Source of the DNA: CAZIKB01 sp964539665
GTDB taxonomy: Bacteria; Zhuqueibacterota; Zhuqueibacteria; Oceanimicrobiales; Oceanimicrobiaceae
Length of the DNA: 18,961 nucleotides
Assembly: GCA_964539665.1 (NCBI GenBank)
Contig: CAZIKB010000121.1
Coordinates: forward strand, 1-18,961
Direction of reading: 5' to 3'
Position 1 is the first letter of the stretch. The number at the start of each line of letters is the position of its first letter. The translations under genes and the position numbers were made by a program. The notes under the pieces were generated by a model. It did not search any database. It had not been told where the DNA came from and worked only from the letters and a program-made list of their open reading frames with translations. This document shows, piece after piece, positions 8,028-15,181 of this stretch.

Positions 8028-10442
8028 ATGAATAACAAGTTGACTATTTTAGGGGTCATAGTTTGTACATTAGCGCTTGTGTTTTTATGCTCATCAACCG
8101 ACGTTTATGCAAATGTCTTTGCGTCAGATATTAAAGTTGTCAATCCAGATGGCTCGGCGTTTGATGGAGAATTGAACGACGATACTCCCGGTGTAGGTAT
8201 TCAATTTCGACTAAATGAAAACGCAACTTCCGTTACCATCACAGTCACTGACGCGAGTAGCGCAGTAGTAGCTACTGTTGTTACCGGACCTCAGCCCCAA
8301 GGTGAAAGTGTCGTGGTCTGGGCTGGAGTAGACAACGCCGGGAATCCTGTTCCAGAAGGTGACTATACTTTTACCGTCACCGCTACTGATGCAGTTGGCC
8401 ACACAGGGTATGATGTTGTCTATGCCAAATCCGGAACCGTGATATATACACGTGCTGGTACCACTATTAGAAATCCTGCCGCGCCAAATTTTGGTCACCC
8501 CATTGGCGGCAATGGCGGCGGCGGTGGCTTGAAGCGTGGTCCACTTAATTTTTTTGCTGATGGAACAGGCTTTGAACAAGTTGAGCCAAATTTAAGTCGT
8601 TTTTCTCCGTTTGATGTTCGTGATCATGGCGGTAGCGGCCGACTTTACATGATCACCAGTGATGATGACGGTAACTTATACTATTCCGATCGATTGGATC
8701 CTTTAAACAAGATTTACCGATTTGCCCCAGACCTTGATCCCGCATCCTTGAAAGTGATCGCAACTTCTGATGATTCCAGTAAAAAGGGCCTGGGTATTGA
8801 TGTAGTTGGGACCGGTGCAAACAGGACTGTTTACTGGGGTTTAGACAGCACGGTTGTACGCTTCACCATTGGTGAAGCCGATACCTTTGACGCCGCCAAT
8901 TTCGAGGTTGTAGCAGAATTTGAACCTGATACTACCGGTGGCGATACTAATGATGTATTCATTCGCGATATTGTAATCGATGACAGCGGGTATATGTATG
9001 TCACCCAGCGAAGGGGCACTCCAGTAACTGGCACTGGTCCCGGTCTTGCTGTTGAGAAATACGATATTTCGGGTGCGCTTCCTGTAAGCCGAACAGACCG
9101 TCTTTGGACGATTCCGGTTGGTTTTGATACCGGAGACGGAAGACCAATTGGATTTGGCATTGACCGCGGCGATGACCTCACCAGTAATACAGACGATCGT
9201 ATTTATTTTTCCAATGGCGCTAGTGGCCCCCCCTGGAACGGAATTAATAAAATTGATGATTTGGCAACCGGCGGAAGTACTGTGGTATTTGAAGATATCT
9301 CAGGCACCGGTGGAACCAGTAGCCATGCTGACATTTCAGTTGATGCAGCCGGCAACCTAATCTTTTTTGAAAACAGCTCAGAATGGCTCATAGCTGTCTC
9401 GCCTCCTGACGGACCGAATTCATTTACAACACCGGCGAACGATGTCATCTCAATTGACGATCCAACCACCGCCAATGCCCATCCGCAGATGGCCTCTGTA
9501 GACGATGTACCAAATGATCAAGGCAACCAGGTTCTTGTTTCCTGGGCTGGTTCATTCAATGATCGTTTAGGTAACGCTGGTATCGACGAATACGAAGTTT
9601 ATCGAAAAGTCGAAGACAACGCGGCTAAAGCTGCTACCTTAAACAGTCCTCCCGGAAGTTGGGAGCTTGTAGGTACTACTTCAGCGAGCCAAACTTCTAA
9701 TTATCATTTGACGGTTGCGACATTGTTTAATAAAACCCTTGACAGCACTCCATTATCAACATTCTATGTAAGTGCCGTTGGTACAGATGGAACACGTTGG
9801 GACTCTAACCCTGCCAGTGGAACATCTGAAGACAATTTAGTACCGACCGCGCCAGCAAACGTGATTGCAAGTGAAGGTAGCTCCGAGCAAGGCAGCTTTG
9901 CCCAGCTTACCTGGGATGAATCACCTGATCCCGATATCAACTATTATGCAATTGTCCGAGGTACAGTATCTGGTTTTGAGCCCAGTACCGCGGAAGTAAT
10001 TGGCAAGACAGCAGAATTGCAATTTGACGATGAAAACGTTAATATTGGGGAAAGCTTATTCTACAGAATAGTAGCTTTCGATTTCAGTGGCAATCAAGGT
10101 GAATTTTCTGACGAAACAACACTTATGATCACAGATGTCGCAGGATCGAATTCTCTTATCCCATCTGAATTCGCATTGGATCAAAATTTCCCGAATCCAT
10201 TCAACCCGGACACCCAAATATCTTACGATCTACCGAGTTCAACAGATGTCTTTTTGAAAATTTACAATATTATGGGACAGGAAGTTCGAACAATAGTAGA
10301 TGAAACACAACCAGCCGGGCAATATACTGTTCTATGGGATGGTAAAAATAATTACGGAACCAGAGTCTCGAGTGGAATATATGTTTATGTTATTAAAGCT
10401 GGAGATTTTGTTAAATCGAAACGGATGACTTTGCTCAAGTAA
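8028..10442 (+). CDS. T9SS cargo protein: FlgD-like, beta-propeller and FN3 domains with type A sorting domain
   Basis: This 804-aa secreted protein starts at the ATG at 8028, 7 nt after AGGAGG. The signal peptide ends near VYAN (~residue 29). Residues ~35-125 form a FlgD-Ig-like domain (VVWAGVDNAGNPVPEGDYTF). A glycine-rich linker (GGNGGGGG, near 165) leads to a probable beta-propeller at ~190-480 with repeated blades such as MITSDDDGNLYYSDRLDP and DISVDAAGNLIFFENS. Two FN3-like modules follow at ~500-605 and ~608-705. The last ~90 residues are a textbook type A sorting domain: FALDQNFPNPFNP, then IYNIMGQEVRTI, SGIYVYVIKAGDF and the KSKRMTLLK tail. The protein should therefore cross the outer membrane through T9SS and be retained or released at the surface. 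The propeller may bind polymer or protein, but no catalytic site is visible. The gene has its own promoter and terminator. Confidence 0.9.
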   Translation: MNNKLTILGVIVCTLALVFLCSSTDVYANVFASDIKVVNPDGSAFDGELNDDTPGVGIQFRLNENATSVTITVTDASSAVVATVVTGPQPQGESVVVWAGVDNAGNPVPEGDYTFTVTATDAVGHTGYDVVYAKSGTVIYTRAGTTIRNPAAPNFGHPIGGNGGGGGLKRGPLNFFADGTGFEQVEPNLSRFSPFDVRDHGGSGRLYMITSDDDGNLYYSDRLDPLNKIYRFAPDLDPASLKVIATSDDSSKKGLGIDVVGTGANRTVYWGLDSTVVRFTIGEADTFDAANFEVVAEFEPDTTGGDTNDVFIRDIVIDDSGYMYVTQRRGTPVTGTGPGLAVEKYDISGALPVSRTDRLWTIPVGFDTGDGRPIGFGIDRGDDLTSNTDDRIYFSNGASGPPWNGINKIDDLATGGSTVVFEDISGTGGTSSHADISVDAAGNLIFFENSSEWLIAVSPPDGPNSFTTPANDVISIDDPTTANAHPQMASVDDVPNDQGNQVLVSWAGSFNDRLGNAGIDEYEVYRKVEDNAAKAATLNSPPGSWELVGTTSASQTSNYHLTVATLFNKTLDSTPLSTFYVSAVGTDGTRWDSNPASGTSEDNLVPTAPANVIASEGSSEQGSFAQLTWDESPDPDINYYAIVRGTVSGFEPSTAEVIGKTAELQFDDENVNIGESLFYRIVAFDFSGNQGEFSDETTLMITDVAGSNSLIPSEFALDQNFPNPFNPDTQISYDLPSSTDVFLKIYNIMGQEVRTIVDETQPAGQYTVLWDGKNNYGTRVSSGIYVYVIKAGDFVKSKRMTLLK

Positions 10443-10469
10443 TTTTGATTTACGAGATTTAACACTATT

Positions 10470-10508
10470 AAAAAAGGGCCTGTTTCTATTAGAAATTGGC
10501 CCTTTTTT
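10470..10508. terminator. Bidirectional intrinsic terminator between converging genes
   Basis: AAAAAAGGGCC (10470-10480) pairs over 11 bp with GGCCCTTTTTT (10498-10508). Within the loop, TTTCT (10483-10487) can also pair with AGAAA (10491-10495). The T run on the + strand ends the cargo gene transcript 28 bp after its stop. The A run becomes a T run on the other strand and would end the murQ transcript. Confidence 0.9.
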
Positions 10509-10561
10509 TATACCCGCACTATTCAATTGTGCAAAATGTAGTGGATATTTAATTCAGGGGA

Positions 10562-11473
10562 TTAACTCGTGAGCACCGCACTGACAAACCCGTCCGAGTC
10601 TTTAAGTCGCTTCCTTGCCTCGTCTGCGGTAATGTCCGCCAAAATCATAACAATCGCTGTTTTGACATGACCGCCGGCTTTTGTAAGTACATCTGCGGCC
10701 TCTTTATAATCTACCCCGGTAACCATCATTAAAGTGCGTTTGGAACGTTCTTCGAGTTTTCTGGAGGTCATCATTAAATCCACCATCATATTTCCGTACA
10801 CTTTACCCATACGAATCATTGAAGTAGTTGTCAGCATGTTCAGGACAAGTTTTGTGGCAGTGCCGGCTTTCATTCGTGTTGATCCCATCACGACCTCCGG
10901 ACCAACAACGGGACAAATTGCAACATCAACCGGTAGTTTTAATTCTGAGCGTGGATTGCAAGTAACAAAGATAGTTTTTCCGCCGATTTCTCTTGCTTTT
11001 TGAATAGCTGCAATAACATACGGTGTCCGAACACTGGTTGCAATTCCACAGGCTACATCATTATTTGTGAATCCACGTTTTATTAAATCTTCAGAGCCTT
11101 GATGTGCTTGATCTTCACTTCCCTCCTGAGAATTAACTAATGCTTTTTCACCGCCAGCAATTATTCCTTGCACCATTTCTGGATCTGTTCCGTATGTCGG
11201 CGGGCATTCTGATGCATCAAGTACACCCAAGCGACCACTGGTTCCTGCTCCAATATAAAACAAACGTCCTCCACTTTTAAATGCATTTACCAAAATGTCA
11301 ACCGCCTGAACAATAAAGGGTATTTCTTTTTCAATAATATCAGGAATTTTGTTATCTTCAGTATTGATTATCCGTAAGATTTCATCGGTACTTTTACAGT
11401 CAATATTTTCAGAGTCTGGATTTCTTGCCTCAGTAACTAAATCCTTTAACTCATCGAATACATTATCAATCAT
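10562..11473 (-). CDS. murQ: N-acetylmuramic acid 6-phosphate etherase
   Basis: MurQ cleaves the D-lactyl ether of MurNAc-6-phosphate to GlcNAc-6-phosphate and lactate in the cytoplasm, a step of peptidoglycan recycling. The 303-aa product is full length for the family. The SIS-domain sugar-phosphate loop is at residues 71-93 (LFYIGAGTSGRLGVLDASEC). The catalytic acids equivalent to E. coli Glu83 and Glu114 appear as Glu89 in ASECPPT and Glu120 in EGSED, both offset by six residues. Further family signatures are TSVRTPYV and MGSTRMKAGTATKL. GGAGAA precedes the ATG by 5 nt. It is a single-gene unit sharing the terminator at 10470 and is divergent from an AraC-type regulator. No anmK, nagZ or MurNAc transporter lies in the window, so whether it serves internal recycling or external MurNAc use is open. 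Confidence 0.97.
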   Translation of the reverse strand: MIDNVFDELKDLVTEARNPDSENIDCKSTDEILRIINTEDNKIPDIIEKEIPFIVQAVDILVNAFKSGGRLFYIGAGTSGRLGVLDASECPPTYGTDPEMVQGIIAGGEKALVNSQEGSEDQAHQGSEDLIKRGFTNNDVACGIATSVRTPYVIAAIQKAREIGGKTIFVTCNPRSELKLPVDVAICPVVGPEVVMGSTRMKAGTATKLVLNMLTTTSMIRMGKVYGNMMVDLMMTSRKLEERSKRTLMMVTGVDYKEAADVLTKAGGHVKTAIVMILADITADEARKRLKDSDGFVSAVLTS

Positions 11474-11809
11474 ATTTTCTCCAAACTCTGAATTCGGTCA
11501 AACATGAATTAAGATTATATAAACTTTCATAACCAAATTTAAAACTAAAGCAACCAATTGCTACCACTTTTCTTTCATATATTTATACTATCTTACCTTC
11601 ATTATTGGAGTGGAAGTATTTAAAAAGGAATATGTGAAAAAACAACATTATAGTGTCAAATTGCAATATAAAATGATAAGAAAGTATATGTAGTGTTTGT
11701 TTTTTCTTGCAAAGCTACTATAAACATATTATATTTGCACAGTATTTCATTTTGTGATACTAAATTAGCAAATGTAAGTCTTTATTTTTAATAGAGCAAA
11801 TTTACTAAA
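11474..11809. other. Divergent intergenic region between murQ and the AraC-family gene
   Basis: This is 336 bp of AT-rich DNA carrying the control regions of both genes. A TATAAT on the minus strand (11514-11519) may be the murQ -10 element, but no good -35 hexamer was seen at the proper distance. On the + strand, TATATTTG (11730-11737) fits TAnnTTTG and could drive the regulator. In AT-rich DNA such matches arise by chance. No ORF or strong hairpin was found. Confidence 0.4.
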
Positions 11810-12700
11810 ATGAAACCTCTCGTTGCCAAACTTTCGATATCATCACAATCTTCATTTAAATATAAATGGATCAGGTTGGCTGGATTTGACTTTAATTGGC
11901 ATTGCCATCCCGAATATGAACTCTTTCTAATGCTAAAGAGTACAGGCAAACGATTTGTCGGCGATTCTATTTCATACTATAAAGATGGTGACTTAATTTT
12001 TTTGGGTTCAAACTTGCCACACACGGTCTATTCACCTATGGAAGCCGGACGCAGAAAAAAACTGCATGAAGCAATACAGATACAATTTGCTGATAATTTG
12101 GCCGGTCTACGTTTTGAAAGTACACCCGAATTAAGATCCATACATCAATTATTAAACAAATCTGCCAGAGGTCTTCAAATTTTTGGTGAAACTCGTGATG
12201 TAGTTGCAACAAAAATGATAGAAATGAATTCCCTGGAAGGTATGGACAGATTTGTTCAACTGCTAATTATTCTTGATATTTTAGGTAAGGCAGATAATAA
12301 TCAAATAGTTACTCTTTCAAGTATTAAATTTGTCCATAACCTGCAAGCAAATCAACGCAGCAGGATTGATCGTGTATGTACCTACATAAATCAATATTAC
12401 AAGCAAAACCTGAGATTAGAAGATGTTGCTGCCACTGCCTCAATGAGTACCACTGCTTTTTGCAGGTTCTTTAAGAAATCTGCAGGCAAGACTTTTGTGG
12501 AATATGTCAATGAACTTCGTATTGGAAATGCCTGCAGGCTATTAATTGAAAGTGAAATGACCATCTCTGAAATTTGTTTCGAAGTTGGTTTTAATAATAT
12601 TTCAAATTTCAACAGAAGATTTTTAGAATATCACAGTATAAGCCCCAAAGAATACAGAAAAGAGTTCACAAAACAGAGTATTGCTAATTTACTTAATTAG
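11810..12700 (+). CDS. AraC-family transcriptional regulator with cupin sensor domain
   Basis: This 296-aa DNA-binding regulator has a cupin-like sensor at residues ~25-130, with histidines that could line a ligand or metal pocket (NWHCHPEYELFLML at 29-42, and HTVYSP at 71). Residues ~185-290 form the double helix-turn-helix of the AraC/XylS family: LRLEDVAATASMSTTAFCRF for the first helix pair, and TISEICFEVGFNNISNFNRR followed by SPKEYRKEF for the second, which is the family signature. Regulators of this shape usually sense small sugars or derivatives and act on adjacent genes. Here the nearest candidate target is the divergent murQ, which is inference from position only. The ribosome site is weak (AGAGCAAA upstream of the ATG). 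No terminator was recognised after the stop. Confidence 0.93.
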   Translation: MKPLVAKLSISSQSSFKYKWIRLAGFDFNWHCHPEYELFLMLKSTGKRFVGDSISYYKDGDLIFLGSNLPHTVYSPMEAGRRKKLHEAIQIQFADNLAGLRFESTPELRSIHQLLNKSARGLQIFGETRDVVATKMIEMNSLEGMDRFVQLLIILDILGKADNNQIVTLSSIKFVHNLQANQRSRIDRVCTYINQYYKQNLRLEDVAATASMSTTAFCRFFKKSAGKTFVEYVNELRIGNACRLLIESEMTISEICFEVGFNNISNFNRRFLEYHSISPKEYRKEFTKQSIANLLN

Positions 12701-13010
12701 TGTTTGATCAAAGTTCTACCTGATATTCGAAATGATAAATCTAAGCTAACTGGCTTATCGTACTTTCTCGCGGAATTCCTGTGTAATGTAGACATAACTG
12801 CATGTTATGAAAAACATCCTGTTACTATTGCTGAGTTTAAGGCATAAGAATTTTAAATTATTTTAATTTGCAATTAAAAAGTAAAAAATTGAAATGCATG
12901 TAGGAGATAGTAGCTCCATAGATAGTAAATAACCATACAATTAATCAAAATCTTAAACACTTATTAGAATAGAGAAAAAATAACTAATATCTTTCGAACT
13001 TTCATGTCAA
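12701..13010. other. Non-coding stretch after the AraC-family gene
   Basis: This is AT-rich DNA without a supported gene. Only short features are visible: a small hairpin (GGAG/CTCC at 12903-12917) and a 19-codon reading frame at 12807 that opens like a signal peptide (MKNILLLLLSL) but has no ribosome site and ends quickly. It forms the left edge of the eroded tRNA-associated region. Confidence 0.4.
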
Positions 13011-13081
13011 TTCCATTGCCACATTTTTGCCACTTTGTGGTGTGCGCAATTGTGCGTAAACTATGCGTTTTCTGTGCGTTA
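13011..13081. repeat. Phased 71-bp repeat array, copy 1
   Basis: Four TGCG boxes start at 13043, 13053, 13064 and 13075, spaced 10, 11 and 11 bp, about one helical turn each. To their left, TGCCAC occurs twice 11 bp apart (13017 and 13028), and CCAC-TTT-GTGG forms a small inverted repeat. A second copy at 13248-13318 matches it without gaps at 58 of 71 positions by hand count. This looks like a multi-site protein-binding array, perhaps recombinase arm sites. It sits about 70 bp from a truncated tRNA-Thr. Confidence 0.75.
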
Positions 13082-13154
13082 GGTGAGATTTTTATAGTGA
13101 TAATTAAAAATATTTAATGAATTGAATTTATTGGACTTACGGAAAAGAAAGTAA

Positions 13155-13187
13155 GATTACGAATCAGCTGCTCTACCAATTGAGCTC
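13155..13187 (-). pseudogene. tRNA-Thr (CGT) 5' half, truncated
   Basis: On the minus strand this reads as a D arm (AGCTCAATTGGTAGAGC) and an anticodon arm with loop TTCGTAA, giving anticodon CGT. Sequence similarity stops two bases into the 3' side of the anticodon stem. The T arm and 3' acceptor strand are missing, and the 5' acceptor strand is also degraded, so no functional tRNA can form. The break just after the anticodon loop is typical of a site-specific integration point. Confidence 0.75.
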
Positions 13188-13247
13188 AAGAAAGCACCGA
13201 GCCAGATAATTGGTGCATATTAGATTTCCGCAGCAAACTTATATTGA

Positions 13248-13318
13248 TTCCATTACCGTATTTTTACCGTTTACTGGTATGCGCTACTGTGCGTAACCTA
13301 TGCGTTTTCAGTGCGTTA
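13248..13318. repeat. Phased 71-bp repeat array, copy 2
   Basis: The architecture is the same as at 13011-13081: TGCG at 13280, 13290, 13301 and 13312 (10, 11, 11 bp spacing). The left boxes have changed together, because both TGCCAC units of copy 1 are TACCGT here (13254 and 13265). Paired change inside an otherwise conserved array suggests both boxes are read by the same protein. The array lies about 68 bp from a truncated tRNA-Leu, mirroring copy 1 and tRNA-Thr. Confidence 0.75.
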
Positions 13319-13385
13319 TATTGGATTTGAAAAGGATAAAAAGAAAATAAAATTATATTTGATTTTATTGAAGTTATGGAAATTT

Positions 13386-13432
13386 CGACTGGATTTTGAA
13401 TCCAGCACGTCTACCAATTTCATCATCCCGGC
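13386..13432 (-). pseudogene. tRNA-Leu (CAA) 5' half, truncated
   Basis: The minus strand begins GCCGGGATGATGAAATTGG, a leucine-type acceptor and D arm. It continues through an intact anticodon arm CTGGA-TTCAAAA-TCCAG (anticodon CAA) and is lost at the start of the variable arm. There is no T arm or 3' acceptor. An intact leucine tRNA with a different anticodon (TAA) lies 94 bp further on. Truncation near the anticodon arm next to repeat copy 2 parallels the tRNA-Thr fragment. Confidence 0.8.
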
Positions 13433-13525
13433 TTATTTGATAATTATAATTACTGTCTGGTTTCTATAAATTGTGTGTTTTTAAGGCTTACTGAGTATAA
13501 TTAAGCCTTTATTTAAATAATGATG

Positions 13526-13612
13526 TGCCGAGGGCCGGACTCGAACCGGCACGGAGATAAATCTCCGAGGGATTTTAAGTCCCTTGTGTCTACCAAATTT
13601 CACCACCCCGGC
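13526..13612 (-). tRNA. tRNA-Leu (TAA)
   Basis: This is a complete class II tRNA of 87 nt. The acceptor GCCGGGG pairs with CCTCGGC (one G-U), the anticodon stem GGGA(C/T) flanks a loop reading TTAA with anticodon TAA, the long variable arm CGGAGATTTATCTCCG forms a hairpin, and the T loop is TTCGAGT. The CCA end is not encoded. It is the last intact gene of a minus-strand Gly-Cys-Leu cluster. Confidence 0.95.
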
Positions 13613-13669
13613 TTAAGTAACTGTCGCTAAGATTAATTATATTTTGCAAGAACGGGTTGCTTATTTTAG

Positions 13670-13742
13670 AGGCGGCGATCGGATTCGAACCGATGAATAG
13701 AGGTTTTGCAGACCTCTGCCTTGGCCACTTGGCTACGCCGCC
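13670..13742 (-). tRNA. tRNA-Cys (GCA)
   Basis: This is a complete 73-nt tRNA. GGCGGCG pairs with CGCCGCC, with discriminator U as expected for cysteine. The anticodon loop CTGCAAA gives GCA, and the T loop is TTCGAAT. The CCA end is not encoded. It is the middle gene of the cluster. Confidence 0.96.
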
Positions 13743-13798
13743 TAAAGTAAAAAAAGATCAGAGCTGTCAAATTACAACCCTGATCCAATTTCAACAAT

Positions 13799-13874
<76 letters not shown>

Positions 13875-13891
13875 AGCTTTAAATTCCTTGA

Positions 13892-13920
13892 AAGATACCA
13901 ATTAATTTATAAGTATGCAA
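13892..13920 (-). promoter_or_regulatory. Promoter of the tRNA Gly-Cys-Leu operon
   Basis: On the minus strand TTGCAT (13920-13915) is followed after 17 bp by TATCTT (13897-13892). The predicted start lies about 10 nt before the mature 5' end of tRNA-Gly. Spacing and position are good for a stable-RNA promoter. Confidence 0.6.
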
Positions 13921-13974
13921 GCTATATTTAAAGAATTGTAGCTTACTCATTGACTCATAAAAAAAGTAACTGTA

Positions 13975-14047
13975 TTCGGTTGCAAAAGACGTCGTTGCTT
14001 CATAATTTATGTAACCGAAATCAAGGAAGAAGGAAACATAAATTATG
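13975..14047. repeat. Interlocking inverted repeats with twin CATAAwTTATG palindromes
   Basis: Two inverted repeats interleave. TTCGGTT (13975-13981) pairs with AACCGAA (14013-14019), and CATAATTTATGT (14001-14012) pairs with ACATAAATTATG (14036-14047). The arm order is S1-left, S2-left, S1-right, S2-right, and the second and third arms abut with no gap, which is H-type pseudoknot topology. Each arm of the second pair is itself an odd palindrome (CATAA-T-TTATG and CATAA-A-TTATG), so a pair of operator sites with centres 36 bp apart is an equally good reading. No gene lies directly beside it apart from the tRNA operon about 130 bp away. Confidence 0.45.
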
Positions 14048-14290
14048 GGTATCCAAGTCAGCTATTATATCATTAATTAAAAAGATGCTTCCAGCTTGAC
14101 AATTGAGGACTGGGCCTGGATGCGAGGGAAAAGGAGCAATGCGATCTCATACCACTACACCACTTCGGCACGATGCTCCTCTTGAAGACTGTGCAAAGGA
14201 GGTTGCGGAGTTAGCTGCATCACCTTCGAGACTTCTTGTTGCTGCAGTTTTTGAATTATTCAGGAAGAGATTTACAATTTCAATGTACCA
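14048..14290. other. Non-coding stretch next to the cargo pseudogene
   Basis: No gene is supported here. Reading frames exist on both strands but resemble nothing recognised. A short piece (14135-14169, minus strand) has a tRNA-like D-arm string TGGTGTAGTGG but no anticodon arm or T arm. GGAGCA and TGCTCC flank this piece as a 6-bp inverted repeat. Confidence 0.35.
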
Positions 14291-14550
14291 CTCATAACGC
14301 TTGGAACTGCTACTGCTCAAAGCCACAATATTTGCACTCATCACTGTTAGGTGGTTACTGTACCGAATAACAATATAATAATCATCGGCTGTCACACTTG
14401 GCATGGTAAAGCTGTAGTCGTTCTGTCTTCATCAACAATATTACCATCTGCTTTGAGAAAAAATGACCGATGTGAAACCACTGGTCCAGATGGTGCACTA
14501 CGCAAATCATCAAATACCCCGCGCAACACGCTAATCTTCCGGCGGTTCAT
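14291..14550 (-). pseudogene. Frameshifted remnant of a T9SS-type secreted protein
   Basis: Two minus-strand frames together make one recognisable segment. The first (14550-14392) reads SAPSGPVVSHRSFFLKADG then NIVDEDRTTTALP. After a shift at the CCATGCCA around 14406-14399, the second frame continues SVTADDYYIVIRYSNHLTV then MSANIVALSSSSS. The paired pattern (residues like xLLKADGxIVDxDG, then DYYIVxRHRNHLxVMSA) is one I recognise from the region before the C-terminal sorting domain in secreted proteins of FCB-group bacteria. Both the N-terminal bulk and the sorting domain are absent, so this is a broken fragment and not a gene. The ORF 14147-14404 includes its second half plus unrelated sequence. 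Its presence supports decay of the neighbourhood. Confidence 0.55.
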
Positions 14551-14668
14551 TTAAACGATTTATTATTTTTTGTCTTTTAGCTCTGATATTCTTATACAGT
14601 CTTTTATTTCTATTACTCACCAAAAATGCAATAAAAATTAAGATTATGACGATAATCAGCTTAATCAT
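14531..14668 (-). CDS. Small single-span membrane protein (hypothetical)
   Basis: This is a 45-codon frame with an ATG at 14668. Residues 3-17 are almost entirely aliphatic (KLIIVIILIFIAFLV) and would span the membrane. A strongly basic stretch follows (NRNKRLYKNIRAKRQK), then an acidic NEPPED end. This is typical of tiny bitopic membrane proteins, with the basic part in the cytoplasm. No good ribosome site precedes it, and its 3' end overlaps the cargo pseudogene in another frame. The call rests on hydrophobic pattern alone and the function is unknown. Confidence 0.4.
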   Translation of the reverse strand: MIKLIIVIILIFIAFLVSNRNKRLYKNIRAKRQKIINRLNEPPED

Positions 14669-14903
14669 TTTAATCTAATTGGTTTAAGTTGTATTACTTT
14701 TGAAAAAATATATCTTTTCGCTTTCAAGATCAAGTAAAAATTCTTATATTTGAAAAATAATGTCGGTGCAAAGAAGCTAAAATGATTTATTTTATGCGGA
14801 ATATTCTTTACGGATATCGATGAAATTTTGAAATTATGTTGCTTTGCATCAATGTCAAACGATAATACTAAAACAATTTCATGTTACTTTGGGAGCTTAC
14901 ATC

Positions 14904-15083
14904 ATGGAATCTATTGATGTTAAGGAGCTAATTATCACTTGTGAAGCATGTGGAAATGTGAAAAAGTTTATTGTAAAAGATGAGAAAGACTCCGAACAAA
15001 TATTTAAGAATTTTTCATGTGAAAATAATTGTGGCAGAAATTTATATAGCTTTATAACAGTTGGTACTTTAAAAAGAGACTGA
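14904..15083 (+). CDS. Small zinc-ribbon-like protein (hypothetical)
   Basis: This is a 59-aa protein. I chose the ATG at 14904 over the ATG at 14844 because GGGAG sits 8 nt upstream and the short form starts directly at the domain. Two cysteine pairs, CEAC (residues 13-16) and CENNC (residues 39-43), are separated by about 22 residues and are arranged as a four-Cys zinc ribbon, although the second knuckle is CX3C instead of CX2C. Such tiny ribbons occur as RNA-, DNA- or protein-binding accessory factors. No family was recognised. It is transcribed alone. A GCAATTAATTGC hairpin with a T-rich tail (15162-15180) follows. Confidence 0.6.
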   Translation: MESIDVKELIITCEACGNVKKFIVKDEKDSEQIFKNFSCENNCGRNLYSFITVGTLKRD

Positions 15084-15122
15084 GTTATATTTTATTGATG
15101 CTATAATTCAGGGTAAAATAGA

Positions 15123-15152
15123 ACAGGGATACAACCTTAGTTATATCCCTGT
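15123..15152 (-). terminator. Hairpin downstream of tRNA-Ala
   Basis: ACAGGGATA (15123-15131) pairs perfectly over 9 bp with TATCCCTGT (15144-15152). Read on the minus strand the stem is followed by TTCTATTTTA, so it fits a terminator about 30 nt beyond the tRNA-Ala 3' end. On the + strand it lies 40 nt after the zinc-ribbon gene and may also slow transcripts there. Confidence 0.55.
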
Positions 15153-15181
15153 AAAAACTGCAATTAATTGCTTTTATTTTG

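Noticed and set aside
8211..9475. Minus-strand ORFs of 80-122 aa inside the cargo gene
   Set aside because: They are shadows of a biased coding strand; the opposite frame has a strong ribosome site, domains and a sorting signal.
12807..12866. 19-codon frame opening MKNILLLLLSL
   Set aside because: It looks like a signal-peptide start but lacks a ribosome site and ends at once; at best the stub of a lost gene.
13011..13318. CRISPR array
   Set aside because: There are only two long copies, diverged and separated by tRNA fragments. The internal TGCG boxes are far too short and close to be repeats with spacers.
14135..14169. Possible third tRNA 5' half on the minus strand (TGGTGTAGTGG)
   Set aside because: Only a D-arm-like string is present. 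No anticodon arm can be assigned, and no phased array lies nearby, so it does not meet the standard set by the Thr and Leu fragments.
14103..14297. 64-aa + strand ORF
   Set aside because: No ribosome site, no recognisable motif, and it runs antisense to the cargo remnant region; judged spurious.
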